Shown: in pieces, positions 8,394-17,200 of the stretch
Numbering within the stretch: position 1 is the stretch's first letter
Layout: every line of letters begins with the position of its first letter
Source of the DNA: Kiritimatiellia bacterium
GTDB lineage: Bacteria; Verrucomicrobiota; Kiritimatiellia; RFP12; UBA1067
Length of the DNA: 64,000 nt
Reading direction: 5' to 3'
Assembly (NCBI GenBank): GCA_017405115.1
Contig: JAFRBA010000118.1
Span: 1 to 64,000 of the forward strand
Notes under the pieces: model-generated
Told to the model about the DNA's origin: nothing
Seen by the model: the letters and a program-made list of their open reading frames with translations, nothing else
The model's database searches: none
Program-made: the position numbers and the translations under genes

Positions 8394-10229
8394 ATGGCGG
8401 ACAGGGAAGACATAGCCTACAAATCAGACCTCAACGGCTTCGTGAAGGGGCCGTCAGGCGCCACGCCCCAGAAGATCGCCGTGTTCGGATCAGAGTCTGG
8501 GACGATCGAGGCGAGCACGGTCTCTATATCAGACGTTCCGACCGAAGAAACGATAGCTGGTGAAGTCGAGACGGCCGTCGGATCCGCGACTTCTGAGATA
8601 TGGAACGCCGTGAAGGGTGTTGACGCGCTTCAGGCTTACGGGTCGCAGGCGTGGGGTTCTGGCGTTTCGTATGCAGTCGGAGACTTCTGCCGGTACGACG
8701 GAACAGGATACGCAGGATACAAGTGCAAGGAGGCGCACACATCAGGACAGTCGTTCGACACGTCGAAGTGGGAAGGCGTGCTGACGGACGACGGATGCTC
8801 TGCGATCGACGAGATACTATCAGGATACTCGACGGAAGGACTCGCGTCTCTTCTCGACCTCGCGCCGGCCTGGAACTCGTCCAGCAGCGTCGAGTACAAG
8901 GTCGGACAGCTCGTCAAGAAGGACGGCATACTTCAGATATGCACCGTTGCCGGCCATGGAGTTGCGGCGACATTCTCGGCTTCTGGCGCGAACGTCGATG
9001 CATCCATATCGGAGAGGATTTCAGATCTCGATACGGCGTTGCGAGACGTCATCACGCAGCACACGTCCAACACGGCGATCCACGTGACCGAGGAAGAAAA
9101 GGAGGCTTGGAGCGGAAAGCAGGACGCGATATCGGACCTTTCTGAAATACGTGAGGACGCCGAGGCCGGCGCCGAGGCGGCTGAACGTGACAAGGTTGTG
9201 ATATCAAACGGAAACGTCACGGCAAGTCACGCAGACGGCACGGGTTCTGTCGAGCTTGCAAGCAAGTCTTCAGTGGACGGCAAGGCCGATGCCGTGGCGA
9301 TAGACGACGAATACGATACGTCTTCGAGCGGATATGCTGTCGGAGATACGTGCACGCATGGTGGAAAGTGGTACAAGTGCAGCACGGCGGTCTCGACAGG
9401 CGCCGCGTGGAACGCGTCTGACTGGTACGAGATCACCGTCAAGGAGGCGATCGCGTCTGGAGCTGCCACGCAGGAGCAGGCAGACTGGACGGAAAGCGAC
9501 GACACGAAGCCTTCCTACATCAAGCACAAGCCGACGATACCGGCTGCAACAGTGATCGACGACACGCTCACCCAAGAGGGCGATGCGGCTGATGCGAAGG
9601 CCGTCGGAGACGCGATTGACGGAGTCCGTGCCGACATGGTGGATGTCGGAAGGCTTCCATACGAGATAAAGGAGCTGCTCGAGGTCGGATCGTCTGATTC
9701 CGCATACGACGACACGAAGGAGACGTACAGGCTCCTTGACAGGACGGTTAACGTCATCGAGACGACGATCAACGACAACAAGACGATCGCATTGATTCCG
9801 CCGGCGGTCCCAAGCGAGTCGTCTTCAAGCAGGAAGCTCGCGAGGGACTTCTACGTCGTCCTTCTCGTGGACGCAGACAACGACGTCGGCGTCTCAATGA
9901 CGTCGATGTCGCTCAAGGACTGCAACGAGGGGAGCGTGACGCTCTACGTCCCGAAGGGCGAGCACGTCACGTACCGGTTCACAGACGCCGACGAGAACCA
10001 GTCGGTGTTCCTCGTTACCCTGTTCGCGGATCCTGCGATTCAGAAGGTCAGACAGATTGAGAAGGCGCTTGACGACATCCTGAACTGCGAGGGCATCGTG
10101 ACGCCGTCGAGGGACGGAATCATGATTTACGACGTCACGGACGGCAAGTACCACAGGATGGTGGCCGTCACGGATGAGGAAACAGGAGAGGTCAACCTTT
10201 CCGTTGACGACGAAGGAGTAGAGCTATGA
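8394..10229 (+). CDS. Tail fibre protein with carbohydrate-binding-like repeats
   Basis: A 611-aa mosaic. Residues about 85-125, 160-185 and 305-345 each carry a carbohydrate-binding-like unit of the form Y-x-VGD-x-C/LV-x-DGxxYKC...W, with the spacing of CBM5/12-like chitin-binding modules; related units occur four times in the 402-aa protein at 17197. A helical segment near 210-270 may be a trimeric coiled coil. The C-terminus shares the YHRMVAVTDE module with the upstream protein. Likely a receptor-binding fibre. Its stop overlaps the next start (ATGA). Confidence 0.6.
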   Translation: MADREDIAYKSDLNGFVKGPSGATPQKIAVFGSESGTIEASTVSISDVPTEETIAGEVETAVGSATSEIWNAVKGVDALQAYGSQAWGSGVSYAVGDFCRYDGTGYAGYKCKEAHTSGQSFDTSKWEGVLTDDGCSAIDEILSGYSTEGLASLLDLAPAWNSSSSVEYKVGQLVKKDGILQICTVAGHGVAATFSASGANVDASISERISDLDTALRDVITQHTSNTAIHVTEEEKEAWSGKQDAISDLSEIREDAEAGAEAAERDKVVISNGNVTASHADGTGSVELASKSSVDGKADAVAIDDEYDTSSSGYAVGDTCTHGGKWYKCSTAVSTGAAWNASDWYEITVKEAIASGAATQEQADWTESDDTKPSYIKHKPTIPAATVIDDTLTQEGDAADAKAVGDAIDGVRADMVDVGRLPYEIKELLEVGSSDSAYDDTKETYRLLDRTVNVIETTINDNKTIALIPPAVPSESSSSRKLARDFYVVLLVDADNDVGVSMTSMSLKDCNEGSVTLYVPKGEHVTYRFTDADENQSVFLVTLFADPAIQKVRQIEKALDDILNCEGIVTPSRDGIMIYDVTDGKYHRMVAVTDEETGEVNLSVDDEGVEL

Positions 10230-12682
10230 GAACAGTGAAAATCGCGGTCGCTATCGTCGCATGCGCCATTCAGGCATACGGAGCCGCCACCGTGACGGCG
10301 TCCAGGGACTACGTGGACAGGAAGACGACCCTGCATCCGTCTTCGAACGGGGTCGAGCAGGTCGGATACTTCCTCGGCACGCAGACGAACAAGGTGCTTG
10401 CGTCGAAGGAGTATGTCGACAACAGCATATCCGCTTCGTCTCCAGGGGACTACCTGAACGTCTCGAACAAGGCGTACGCCGCATATGACGTAACGTCAAG
10501 AGCCCCATGGCTTCCCGCAACAGACGCAGGAGATTATTACAACGTATCAGGGAATGTTCGTTTTTACGACTCTGAAAATATTGGGGTTGAATTCTATGGC
10601 GGCATCGACGTATACGACCATTTTAACATTTATGGAGGTGTTTTAGGGTGGGTTAGCCATGGGGCGACGTTTAATTTCGAAGATCCTTCAAGCCTTACAT
10701 TTGGAGGAACTAACATAACGCAGCTCGTTGACAACCGCGCATCTGACTATACAGACAATGCGATAATTAGACTTGCTGAGACAAATTCAGTACTTTCAGG
10801 AGGACCGTACCTTAAAACGTCTCATTCGAAAGAACAAGAAACCGTGACTGTTGGTTACGAAGCAGGGCCAGGTGGTCTTTCGTTTTCGCCTTCAACGATA
10901 TATGTCGGCGGCGAGGCTTATTTCGAGGATCTAATTGTAGTGTCTTCTGAAACGAACGGACCAATGTCTGGGATCATGCAGTATGGCGGAGAATATAAGA
11001 ATGCGCGTCAGGAAATGGAGGACTATGTGACGAACGCCATGTCAAGAATCTCATCAGACTTGATAACCGACGGCACTAATATGATATCCGCGTCAGGGCA
11101 TGTTTACAAGATCATGGATGATGTTTGGGTTGGAGGGCCAGTTGCATTGGATAGCAGATTTTATTACGGGATTGAAAACGTTTTTACGAACAACGGGAAC
11201 ATGGTGTGGACGTCGATTGGCAAAAATCCATATCAACCAGAATATCCACTTGGATACATATCTTATTCTGAAGGAACTTGGACATATTACACGTTCGACA
11301 TGGACAGCTATGAAACGCAATCTGGAGGTCCTGATCTTAAAAACATAGACAATGGACGTTTCACAAGATGCAGTTATAATGTTTTCATTGGAAGGCTCGC
11401 GATGGCAAACGACATCCCAAGGGCTGCCGTTGAGACTAACGAATCTGGGAATGTAGAAGCAAACATCACTTTCCGTAAAGTGAACGAATATGGAACTCCT
11501 TTAGACACGGAAGTAAAGATAGGTGGTGGAGGTGCTTTTGACACTCACAACAAGCTACTGGTTGAAGGTTCATACAATGGTGGCGAGGTCTATGTGTCAG
11601 GAAGATATGCAGAAGGCGGCATTAGGATTCTAGGAGGAGGATCTGAAGCAAATCCGGACGAGGGAGGCAAAATAATAATTGACGGAACTAACATAGTCCC
11701 TGTCGTTTTTGGTGCAGCTCAGTCAATCGACACGAACTACAACGACTCTGCGTTTGTCAAGGACGACGGGACGATATACTACAAAGTCATGGAAGGAATT
11801 TGGAGCACTGTAAACGGTACTGAATACATTGACGGAGCACGCCTTTATGTGTACTCGTATAGAAACACAACAAACTGGACATGGTACGTTTCAGGAGGCA
11901 CTCAAAGTTCTTACAGGACAATCGAGGCTCCTCTTGACGCGACTGAACTGACATTCAGGTACAGTGCTGCAATAACGAACAAGTTCTACAGGGGAAGCCA
12001 TGTTGCTCGGCTCGGAATGGTCAGCAAGATGATTGAGACAAACGTCGTATCGCTTGTCACGAACATTCACGCAGACGTACGGGTTGAAGGGTCATTCTCA
12101 CAAGGGACGAACACTACGGCAAGCGGCGCATACTCTCACGCGGAAGGCGACCGCACGCTCGCATCCGGAAAAGCTTCTCACGCCGAAGGCGTCGCGACGC
12201 GAGCAACCGGAGAGGCGTCACATGCATCTGGAGTAAACGTCTATGCAACGCAACGCGCTACGTTCGGAGCCGGAGTGAGCGTGACCGGCACGAACTCCGC
12301 ATCGTTCATCTGGAGCGGATCCGAGACTTCGCCTTGGTATGGAACGCACGGGAAGGGAACATTCAACGTCAATCCGATAGGAGGCGCTTCGGGATTCTTC
12401 ATCGGGAACGAGAACCTCATTCAGGTAATCAACGCATCTCTCATGTCAGACGAGCCGCACGCGGTCACGATCGAGTATGACGAAGGTCAGCCGGTCACGA
12501 CGAACTACCCGGCACTCCGCGCGGCAGTCGAGCAGATCGTCCTTGACACGATACGAGAGAACTCGCTGTCAGGGATATACGATCCACATCTTCAGACATG
12601 GTGGACTCCGGCGATGATCAACGGAAGCTACAAGTTCATGGCAACGACAAACGTCGACATGAACGCCGAGTCAGAAAACTGA
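10226..12682 (+). CDS. Exported adhesin-like protein with YadA-type head repeats
   Basis: The N-terminus (MRTVKIAVAIVACAIQAYGA) reads as a Sec signal peptide with likely cleavage after AYGA. Residues about 630-680 contain YadA-like head repeats (GAYSHAEGDRTLASGKASHA, then GVATRATGEASHASG) typical of trimeric autotransporter heads and some fibres. The central part (about 10540-12000) is visibly AT-richer than both flanks, suggesting separate ancestry. A signal peptide on a virion fibre would be odd because virions assemble in the cytoplasm; a host-surface protein expressed by the phage is an alternative. Confidence 0.55.
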   Translation: MRTVKIAVAIVACAIQAYGAATVTASRDYVDRKTTLHPSSNGVEQVGYFLGTQTNKVLASKEYVDNSISASSPGDYLNVSNKAYAAYDVTSRAPWLPATDAGDYYNVSGNVRFYDSENIGVEFYGGIDVYDHFNIYGGVLGWVSHGATFNFEDPSSLTFGGTNITQLVDNRASDYTDNAIIRLAETNSVLSGGPYLKTSHSKEQETVTVGYEAGPGGLSFSPSTIYVGGEAYFEDLIVVSSETNGPMSGIMQYGGEYKNARQEMEDYVTNAMSRISSDLITDGTNMISASGHVYKIMDDVWVGGPVALDSRFYYGIENVFTNNGNMVWTSIGKNPYQPEYPLGYISYSEGTWTYYTFDMDSYETQSGGPDLKNIDNGRFTRCSYNVFIGRLAMANDIPRAAVETNESGNVEANITFRKVNEYGTPLDTEVKIGGGGAFDTHNKLLVEGSYNGGEVYVSGRYAEGGIRILGGGSEANPDEGGKIIIDGTNIVPVVFGAAQSIDTNYNDSAFVKDDGTIYYKVMEGIWSTVNGTEYIDGARLYVYSYRNTTNWTWYVSGGTQSSYRTIEAPLDATELTFRYSAAITNKFYRGSHVARLGMVSKMIETNVVSLVTNIHADVRVEGSFSQGTNTTASGAYSHAEGDRTLASGKASHAEGVATRATGEASHASGVNVYATQRATFGAGVSVTGTNSASFIWSGSETSPWYGTHGKGTFNVNPIGGASGFFIGNENLIQVINASLMSDEPHAVTIEYDEGQPVTTNYPALRAAVEQIVLDTIRENSLSGIYDPHLQTWWTPAMINGSYKFMATTNVDMNAESEN

Positions 12683-12707
12683 CGGCTTTTAACAGAAGGG
12701 AAGACAA

Positions 12708-13490
12708 ATGAACTGGAAACAAACACATTCAATTGGATCTGCTTGGATATTAGCAGGCCTGCTGTGCCTGAATTCGTTTGGATACAATGTCACGAACACC
12801 GTCGTGACGGTCGACCAGAACGGACAGCTCAACGTCGAGGGAATCGCATCCGTCCAAGATGTTGCGACGAACGCGGCAAAGGCTGCCGTCGCCGAGCAGA
12901 AGGCGGTCATCGCATACCAGGCGTCGGTTGCGACGTCGAACTCGATACAGACTGTAGTCATAAATCTCATGGCGAACAACGAGGTGATATACAGGAGCGG
13001 TCTGTCTGACTCCTTCGCCCCGCTAGTCATATTCGTTGAGGGGGTCGACAAGTTCGCAATATCTGAAGTCGAGTTCCAGAACACCTCCTCTACCGTGTCT
13101 GCCAACATCAAGTACGTCTGCACGCAGAACATAGGCATGAACAAGCCGACTGTGATGCACAGGGCGCAGCTGTCAGGAGGGCCTAGGACTGACTTCCTTG
13201 AGCTGCCTGCGGCTAACGTGACCCAGCCGGTGTTCCATTCCGGTTCGTACACGTTCATGAACGAAACGTTTTCTGGATACTACGAGATAAACGCGACGGT
13301 TCCAAACCCAGTAAGCACGGCATCGTACTTCATGTGGATAAAGGTCGAGCTCGACAGCCCTTCTGGAGACGGATCGACGCTTGACCTTCCCAATGGGGTG
13401 ACTGGCGGAGTGACAGGGACAGTCACGTGGGGAGACAAGGATCTGACGTTCAAGGGCGGAATGCTGATGTCCGTTCAGGAGGCAGAGTGA
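12708..13490 (+). CDS. Exported protein, 260 aa
   Basis: A signal-peptide-like N-terminus (WILAGLLCLNSFGYNV) is followed by a helical alanine-rich segment (residues 45-80, AATNAAKAAVAEQKAVI-like) and then a beta-rich domain. The helix-plus-beta order resembles stalk and head of a fibre. Start chosen after GAAGGGAAG; the end overlaps the next gene by ATGA. Function not recognised. Confidence 0.55.
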   Translation: MNWKQTHSIGSAWILAGLLCLNSFGYNVTNTVVTVDQNGQLNVEGIASVQDVATNAAKAAVAEQKAVIAYQASVATSNSIQTVVINLMANNEVIYRSGLSDSFAPLVIFVEGVDKFAISEVEFQNTSSTVSANIKYVCTQNIGMNKPTVMHRAQLSGGPRTDFLELPAANVTQPVFHSGSYTFMNETFSGYYEINATVPNPVSTASYFMWIKVELDSPSGDGSTLDLPNGVTGGVTGTVTWGDKDLTFKGGMLMSVQEAE

Positions 13491-14278
13491 TGAAAGAAAT
13501 CTTTGAACTCCTTCTCAAGTGGTGGGCTCTGTTCTTCTGCGGCGTGCTCTGTGCATGCATCGCAGTCTACGCAGCCATTAAAGGGTGCAACGCCATGAAG
13601 TCGTTTGCAAAAAAAATCTGGAAGGCAGGGCCGGCAATTGTTGCGATAGTCATATTTTCAGTCATCTACGGAGGGTCTAAGAGCGTCGGCAACAGATTTT
13701 CTTCAGACGAAGGGCTGAAAATTGTATCCGCAGAAATCAACATAGCAACGAACGAGGTTGACGACACGACGCTGACGGTCGTATGGACCGGTCCTGACAC
13801 GAACCAAGTTGTATACGTAAGGGAGAAGACGACAGATTACTGGAGCCTAATTACAGACGCAAATCCAAACTGGTCGTTCACGTCGAGGAGCTATGAGAAC
13901 GGAACGAACACTGCTGTGTGGACGATCTCACACGGTGTCGCGGCGTCAAACGTTACGGCGTATGCGATGTTTCACCTCGGCGAGAACGACCTTCCTCCTG
14001 TCGAGATCGTAGACATGGAGGGAATAGAGGTGCTGTCGTACGGGGCGACTTCCCACAGCGTGACGATGGAATACGGAATAAATCCAGACGCGCTTGGAAA
14101 CATTCTGAACTACGCAGTCATAGACATGGCCGGGAACGACAATTCGTGGGTTGAGATGTATCGTGCAGTGGTGATGCCGGGCTATACGGAGGCATTGACA
14201 AACTCTGTCCAGTTCCAGGGGTTCTGGGTCGGAAGGACGACGAAATGGCGTGCTCGACTGGAGGTGGTGAAGCCATGA
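13490..14278 (+). CDS. Membrane-anchored protein, 262 aa
   Basis: Two hydrophobic segments near residues 8-32 and 43-62 would place the C-terminal 200 residues, which look like Ig- or fibronectin-like beta sandwiches, outside the cytoplasm. No family recognised. Start and stop are both ATGA-coupled to neighbours, so it belongs to the exported-protein operon from 10226 to 17200. Confidence 0.55.
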   Translation: MKEIFELLLKWWALFFCGVLCACIAVYAAIKGCNAMKSFAKKIWKAGPAIVAIVIFSVIYGGSKSVGNRFSSDEGLKIVSAEINIATNEVDDTTLTVVWTGPDTNQVVYVREKTTDYWSLITDANPNWSFTSRSYENGTNTAVWTISHGVAASNVTAYAMFHLGENDLPPVEIVDMEGIEVLSYGATSHSVTMEYGINPDALGNILNYAVIDMAGNDNSWVEMYRAVVMPGYTEALTNSVQFQGFWVGRTTKWRARLEVVKP

Positions 14279-15066
14279 GGAAATCACTGATCATAACAGC
14301 ACTGATCGCGCCGGCTGTCTCGTTCGCGCAGCTTGGGGCCGACAGATCCACCGTACTCTCGTATAACTCGACTGTCATCACGAACAAGGCGTGGGAGCGC
14401 AAGGTCGTGATGGTAAACGACGCGACAGGAGAGATATTCAACGACGACGGCCAAGTCGGGAGAAAGGCTCAGGTAGATGCGGCCAACGTCGCGGCAGACA
14501 ATGCTTCAGACCTTTCAGACGCCGCGGAATCTTCCGTTCAGGCCCAGCTTGAAAGACTTAACGCGGCGGCGTCGCAGACGGCAACGAACTCAATAGGGCT
14601 TGCCCTCGTATACCCTCCGGAGACAGACAGGACGAACCTTACGTTCTATGTCGTCAAAACGGAGACCGATGGCATAACGGACACTCAGTGGGTGTGGTGC
14701 AACTGGGATCTCGCAATGTCGCCTTCTCGGTTCGTAGTATACGAAACGTACGGGTACTGCTCGACGAACAAGTTCACATGGACGGACTGGTCTGTGAAGA
14801 CAAACGTAACCGTAAACGGAGTGACATGGACGGGATGCAAGAAGGGAACCGTAACGCGGCCTGAATGGGCAAGGGGAAAGTCGTGCCTAGACATACGGAA
14901 TGACGTTCTCGGAGGGGTAAACGGATTCGACTTCGGAGACCTGACACTGACTGTTTCAGGAGCGACTCCGTTCACGGGATATGTCACGAACGGAATAACG
15001 CACGAGGTTTTGTACTTCAACCAAGGGTTCTGCATGGGTACTCCGCCAGAGCCAAGACAGGAGTAG
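14275..15066 (+). CDS. Secreted protein, 263 aa
   Basis: A clear signal peptide (MRKSLIITALIAPAVSFAQ, cleavage after SFA) precedes a short helical segment rich in Ala and Asp (residues 70-105) and a beta-rich, Trp- and Cys-containing domain (WTDWSVKTNVTVNGVTWTGC). Not recognised. The helix-then-beta layout is like that of the 260-aa protein at 12708, so the two may be distant paralogues. Confidence 0.55.
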   Translation: MRKSLIITALIAPAVSFAQLGADRSTVLSYNSTVITNKAWERKVVMVNDATGEIFNDDGQVGRKAQVDAANVAADNASDLSDAAESSVQAQLERLNAAASQTATNSIGLALVYPPETDRTNLTFYVVKTETDGITDTQWVWCNWDLAMSPSRFVVYETYGYCSTNKFTWTDWSVKTNVTVNGVTWTGCKKGTVTRPEWARGKSCLDIRNDVLGGVNGFDFGDLTLTVSGATPFTGYVTNGITHEVLYFNQGFCMGTPPEPRQE

Positions 15067-15071
15067 CAGCA

Positions 15072-15413
15072 ATGAGTCGTTCTGAAATAAGCATGGTATG
15101 CATATCTGCAATAGCCGGATTTCTGTTTGCTGCCATAATCTGTGGCGCGCATCTGAAGAGGGCTAACGTACAAAGGGACGCGTACGCTGAAATGGTATCT
15201 CTCTACGCGAAGAACGCGCACATGTGGAGAGAGTTCGCGATGGACATGTGCATTGGGCAGTTGTCAAACAGGCTTTCGGCTGTAGAGTCCAGATTGGAAA
15301 ACCTCGTCGATACAGATCCGGAGCCGGTATATCTGACACCAGAATGGACAAATTGGATTTATCGCGTGTCGATCAAGTCGGCATGTACGGAAACAGAAGG
15401 AGGTGTGAAGTGA
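15072..15413 (+). CDS. Small single-pass membrane protein, 113 aa
   Basis: One transmembrane segment near residues 5-27 (ISMVCISAIAGFLFAAIICG) is followed by a likely coiled coil (residues 30-85). AGGAG lies upstream. Arrangement (short N-terminal membrane anchor plus coiled coil) resembles inner-membrane spanin subunits, and two lipoproteins follow closely; this is only a positional hint. Confidence 0.5.
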   Translation: MSRSEISMVCISAIAGFLFAAIICGAHLKRANVQRDAYAEMVSLYAKNAHMWREFAMDMCIGQLSNRLSAVESRLENLVDTDPEPVYLTPEWTNWIYRVSIKSACTETEGGVK

Positions 15414-16132
15414 GAAAGATTGTCTTTTCAGCATTCTTCGTGGCCTCGATGCTTGCATCGGCCGACACGAACACGATGACCCTCGCCGAAATCGTCGAGC
15501 AGTACAATTTTGCCATGATGGCAGAGACGAACGACTTCGAGGTATTGGACGCTCAGATCAAGAAGGCTCGTATAGACTACCTAAGGCTTCTGAAGATGCG
15601 GAACAAGCAGAGGAAGGGAGCCGCAAAGGAAGATGTGGTCGAGAAGACTCGCAGGTCAGTCGGAAAAGCTGACATATTCACGAAGGACCAGAAGAAATTC
15701 TTCGACAACAGGCGCATTTGCGTGAAGAGGGACACGGAGACCATTCCAGGAAGCGTCATCACGACATGGTATCGAAACGGAAAGCTCGACACGAAGTCTC
15801 CAGCGGTCATTACAAACACGCTGAAGAGCATATCCGGAGTCGTCCAGAACAATCCGCTGCGAGACAGGATAGACAATCTTCTTGTACAGGTTACAAACCT
15901 CACGTTCCGGATTTCATCGCTTGACCTTCAGATAACAAACCTTTCCACACAGGTTACGAACTTGAACATAAGGGCCGCCGCAGCAGAAGCTCGTGCTTCA
16001 ATAGCGGAGGCAAGGGCAGAAAGGGCCGAGAGATTAAGGTCGTGGCTGATCGAGCAAAGAGACAAGGCGCCGTTGCAGACAGTAAAGGCAATTTACCAAG
16101 CCATCATTGACAAGCTTGACGAGGATGACTGA
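15410..16132 (+). CDS. Exported coiled-coil protein, 240 aa
   Basis: GTG start overlapping the upstream stop (GTGA). Signal-peptide-like start (VFSAFFVASMLASAD), then a charged region, then a long coiled coil near residues 155-225 with repeated VTNL/ITNL spacing and an Ala/Glu/Arg heptad stretch. Function unknown; probably periplasmic and elongated. Confidence 0.5.
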   Translation: MRKIVFSAFFVASMLASADTNTMTLAEIVEQYNFAMMAETNDFEVLDAQIKKARIDYLRLLKMRNKQRKGAAKEDVVEKTRRSVGKADIFTKDQKKFFDNRRICVKRDTETIPGSVITTWYRNGKLDTKSPAVITNTLKSISGVVQNNPLRDRIDNLLVQVTNLTFRISSLDLQITNLSTQVTNLNIRAAAAEARASIAEARAERAERLRSWLIEQRDKAPLQTVKAIYQAIIDKLDEDD

Positions 16133-16512
16133 TGAAGGCGATTATCTCTATTTTGGCGATGTCTCTCGTGTGTGGATGCCTTCAGGTAGTCCGCATCCCA
16201 ATGCCTCTCGACAAGTACGCAGATGACGGAAGCGTAACGAACAGGACTTGGACGTCTCTATTCGACAAGCGGCCTGACCTCCGCGTGTTTCCGACAGTCA
16301 AGATGAGATGCGTAGTGACCGGATGTTATTTCAGTCCTATCGACCCAGATCTGAAGGGACGTGACCTTCACGACGCGATTTGGTTCAAGAGGCTCGGATG
16401 GATACCGTTGACAATCATCTGGGCGACGTCGCCGTTCGATGCAGTAGGAGACGTCATATTCCTTCCATACGACTTGTACGTCAAACACAAAGGAGAGCAA
16501 AATGGACAATGA
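16132..16512 (+). CDS. Lipoprotein, YceK-like, 126 aa
   Basis: The N-terminus (MKAIISILAMSLVCGCLQ) contains a lipobox ending at Cys16. The C-terminal segment IWATSPFDAVGDVIFLPYDL resembles the conserved end of YceK/DUF1375 lipoproteins. ATGA-coupled to the gene before and overlaps the gene after. Likely outer-membrane anchored; roles in host-envelope modification or lysis are guesses. Confidence 0.55.
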   Translation: MKAIISILAMSLVCGCLQVVRIPMPLDKYADDGSVTNRTWTSLFDKRPDLRVFPTVKMRCVVTGCYFSPIDPDLKGRDLHDAIWFKRLGWIPLTIIWATSPFDAVGDVIFLPYDLYVKHKGEQNGQ

Positions 16513-17200
16513 AATGACAGACTGGGCCGCGCATGTCCTGAGAAGAATCGTGTTCCGTCAGGACGGTAGCCTGACGATCGTAGGAAAGATCATCGGCATA
16601 GTCACGCTCCTGTTCTTGTTCGCCGCGTGCTCCGCTCTCTCCGGATGCGTGAACCTCGCCTACACGAGAAATCCGCTTTCCGACTCAAGAATCCAGAAGA
16701 CGTACCAGTCAACGGGGATCGCCTTCTCCGCATCGTACGTGATCGCATTCCCACAGATCATGTCACCGACCGGAGGAGACGGTCTGATGCTGGCTAACAT
16801 CGTCAGCATACCGCTTGGATGCGTAGGACTCGTAGACACGGCGTGCGAGGCCGTGATCGATACCGTCTGCCTTCCGGTGGACTGGCCTCTCGCGGCGAGC
16901 CGAAAGAGGAAGTGGGAGGCGTGGCAGCAGGAGAATTCCGCAGGCATTTCGGAATCCGAGGAAGTTCCACCTAAGAGGAACGGCGTGTGGAAGTACAAGG
17001 CGCCTGACGGCGTGAACGAGATCACGAGGTATCCCGACGGAACGGAAAGCGTCACGCTTGCATACGTCGTCACGCCACCTCCGCCTCTTCCGAAGGACGC
17101 CGTGTTCGTCACGTCCGAATACGCTTCGGTGACGAATGCGAATGTTGAGCCTGTAAACTGGAACTGCTCGCCCCAAAACTTCGTTCAGGAGGCAAGATGA
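16502..17200 (+). CDS. Membrane or lipoprotein, YceK-like, 232 aa
   Basis: About 25 charged residues precede a hydrophobic stretch (IIGIVTLLFLFAACSALSGC) ending in a lipobox-like LSGC. Downstream, VNLAYTRNPLSDSRIQKTY and DTACEAVIDTVCLPVDWPL match the YceK/DUF1375 layout better than the preceding gene, so the two are adjacent paralogues. The C-terminus is Pro-rich. AAGGAGAG precedes the ATG. Confidence 0.5.
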   Translation: MDNEMTDWAAHVLRRIVFRQDGSLTIVGKIIGIVTLLFLFAACSALSGCVNLAYTRNPLSDSRIQKTYQSTGIAFSASYVIAFPQIMSPTGGDGLMLANIVSIPLGCVGLVDTACEAVIDTVCLPVDWPLAASRKRKWEAWQQENSAGISESEEVPPKRNGVWKYKAPDGVNEITRYPDGTESVTLAYVVTPPPPLPKDAVFVTSEYASVTNANVEPVNWNCSPQNFVQEAR

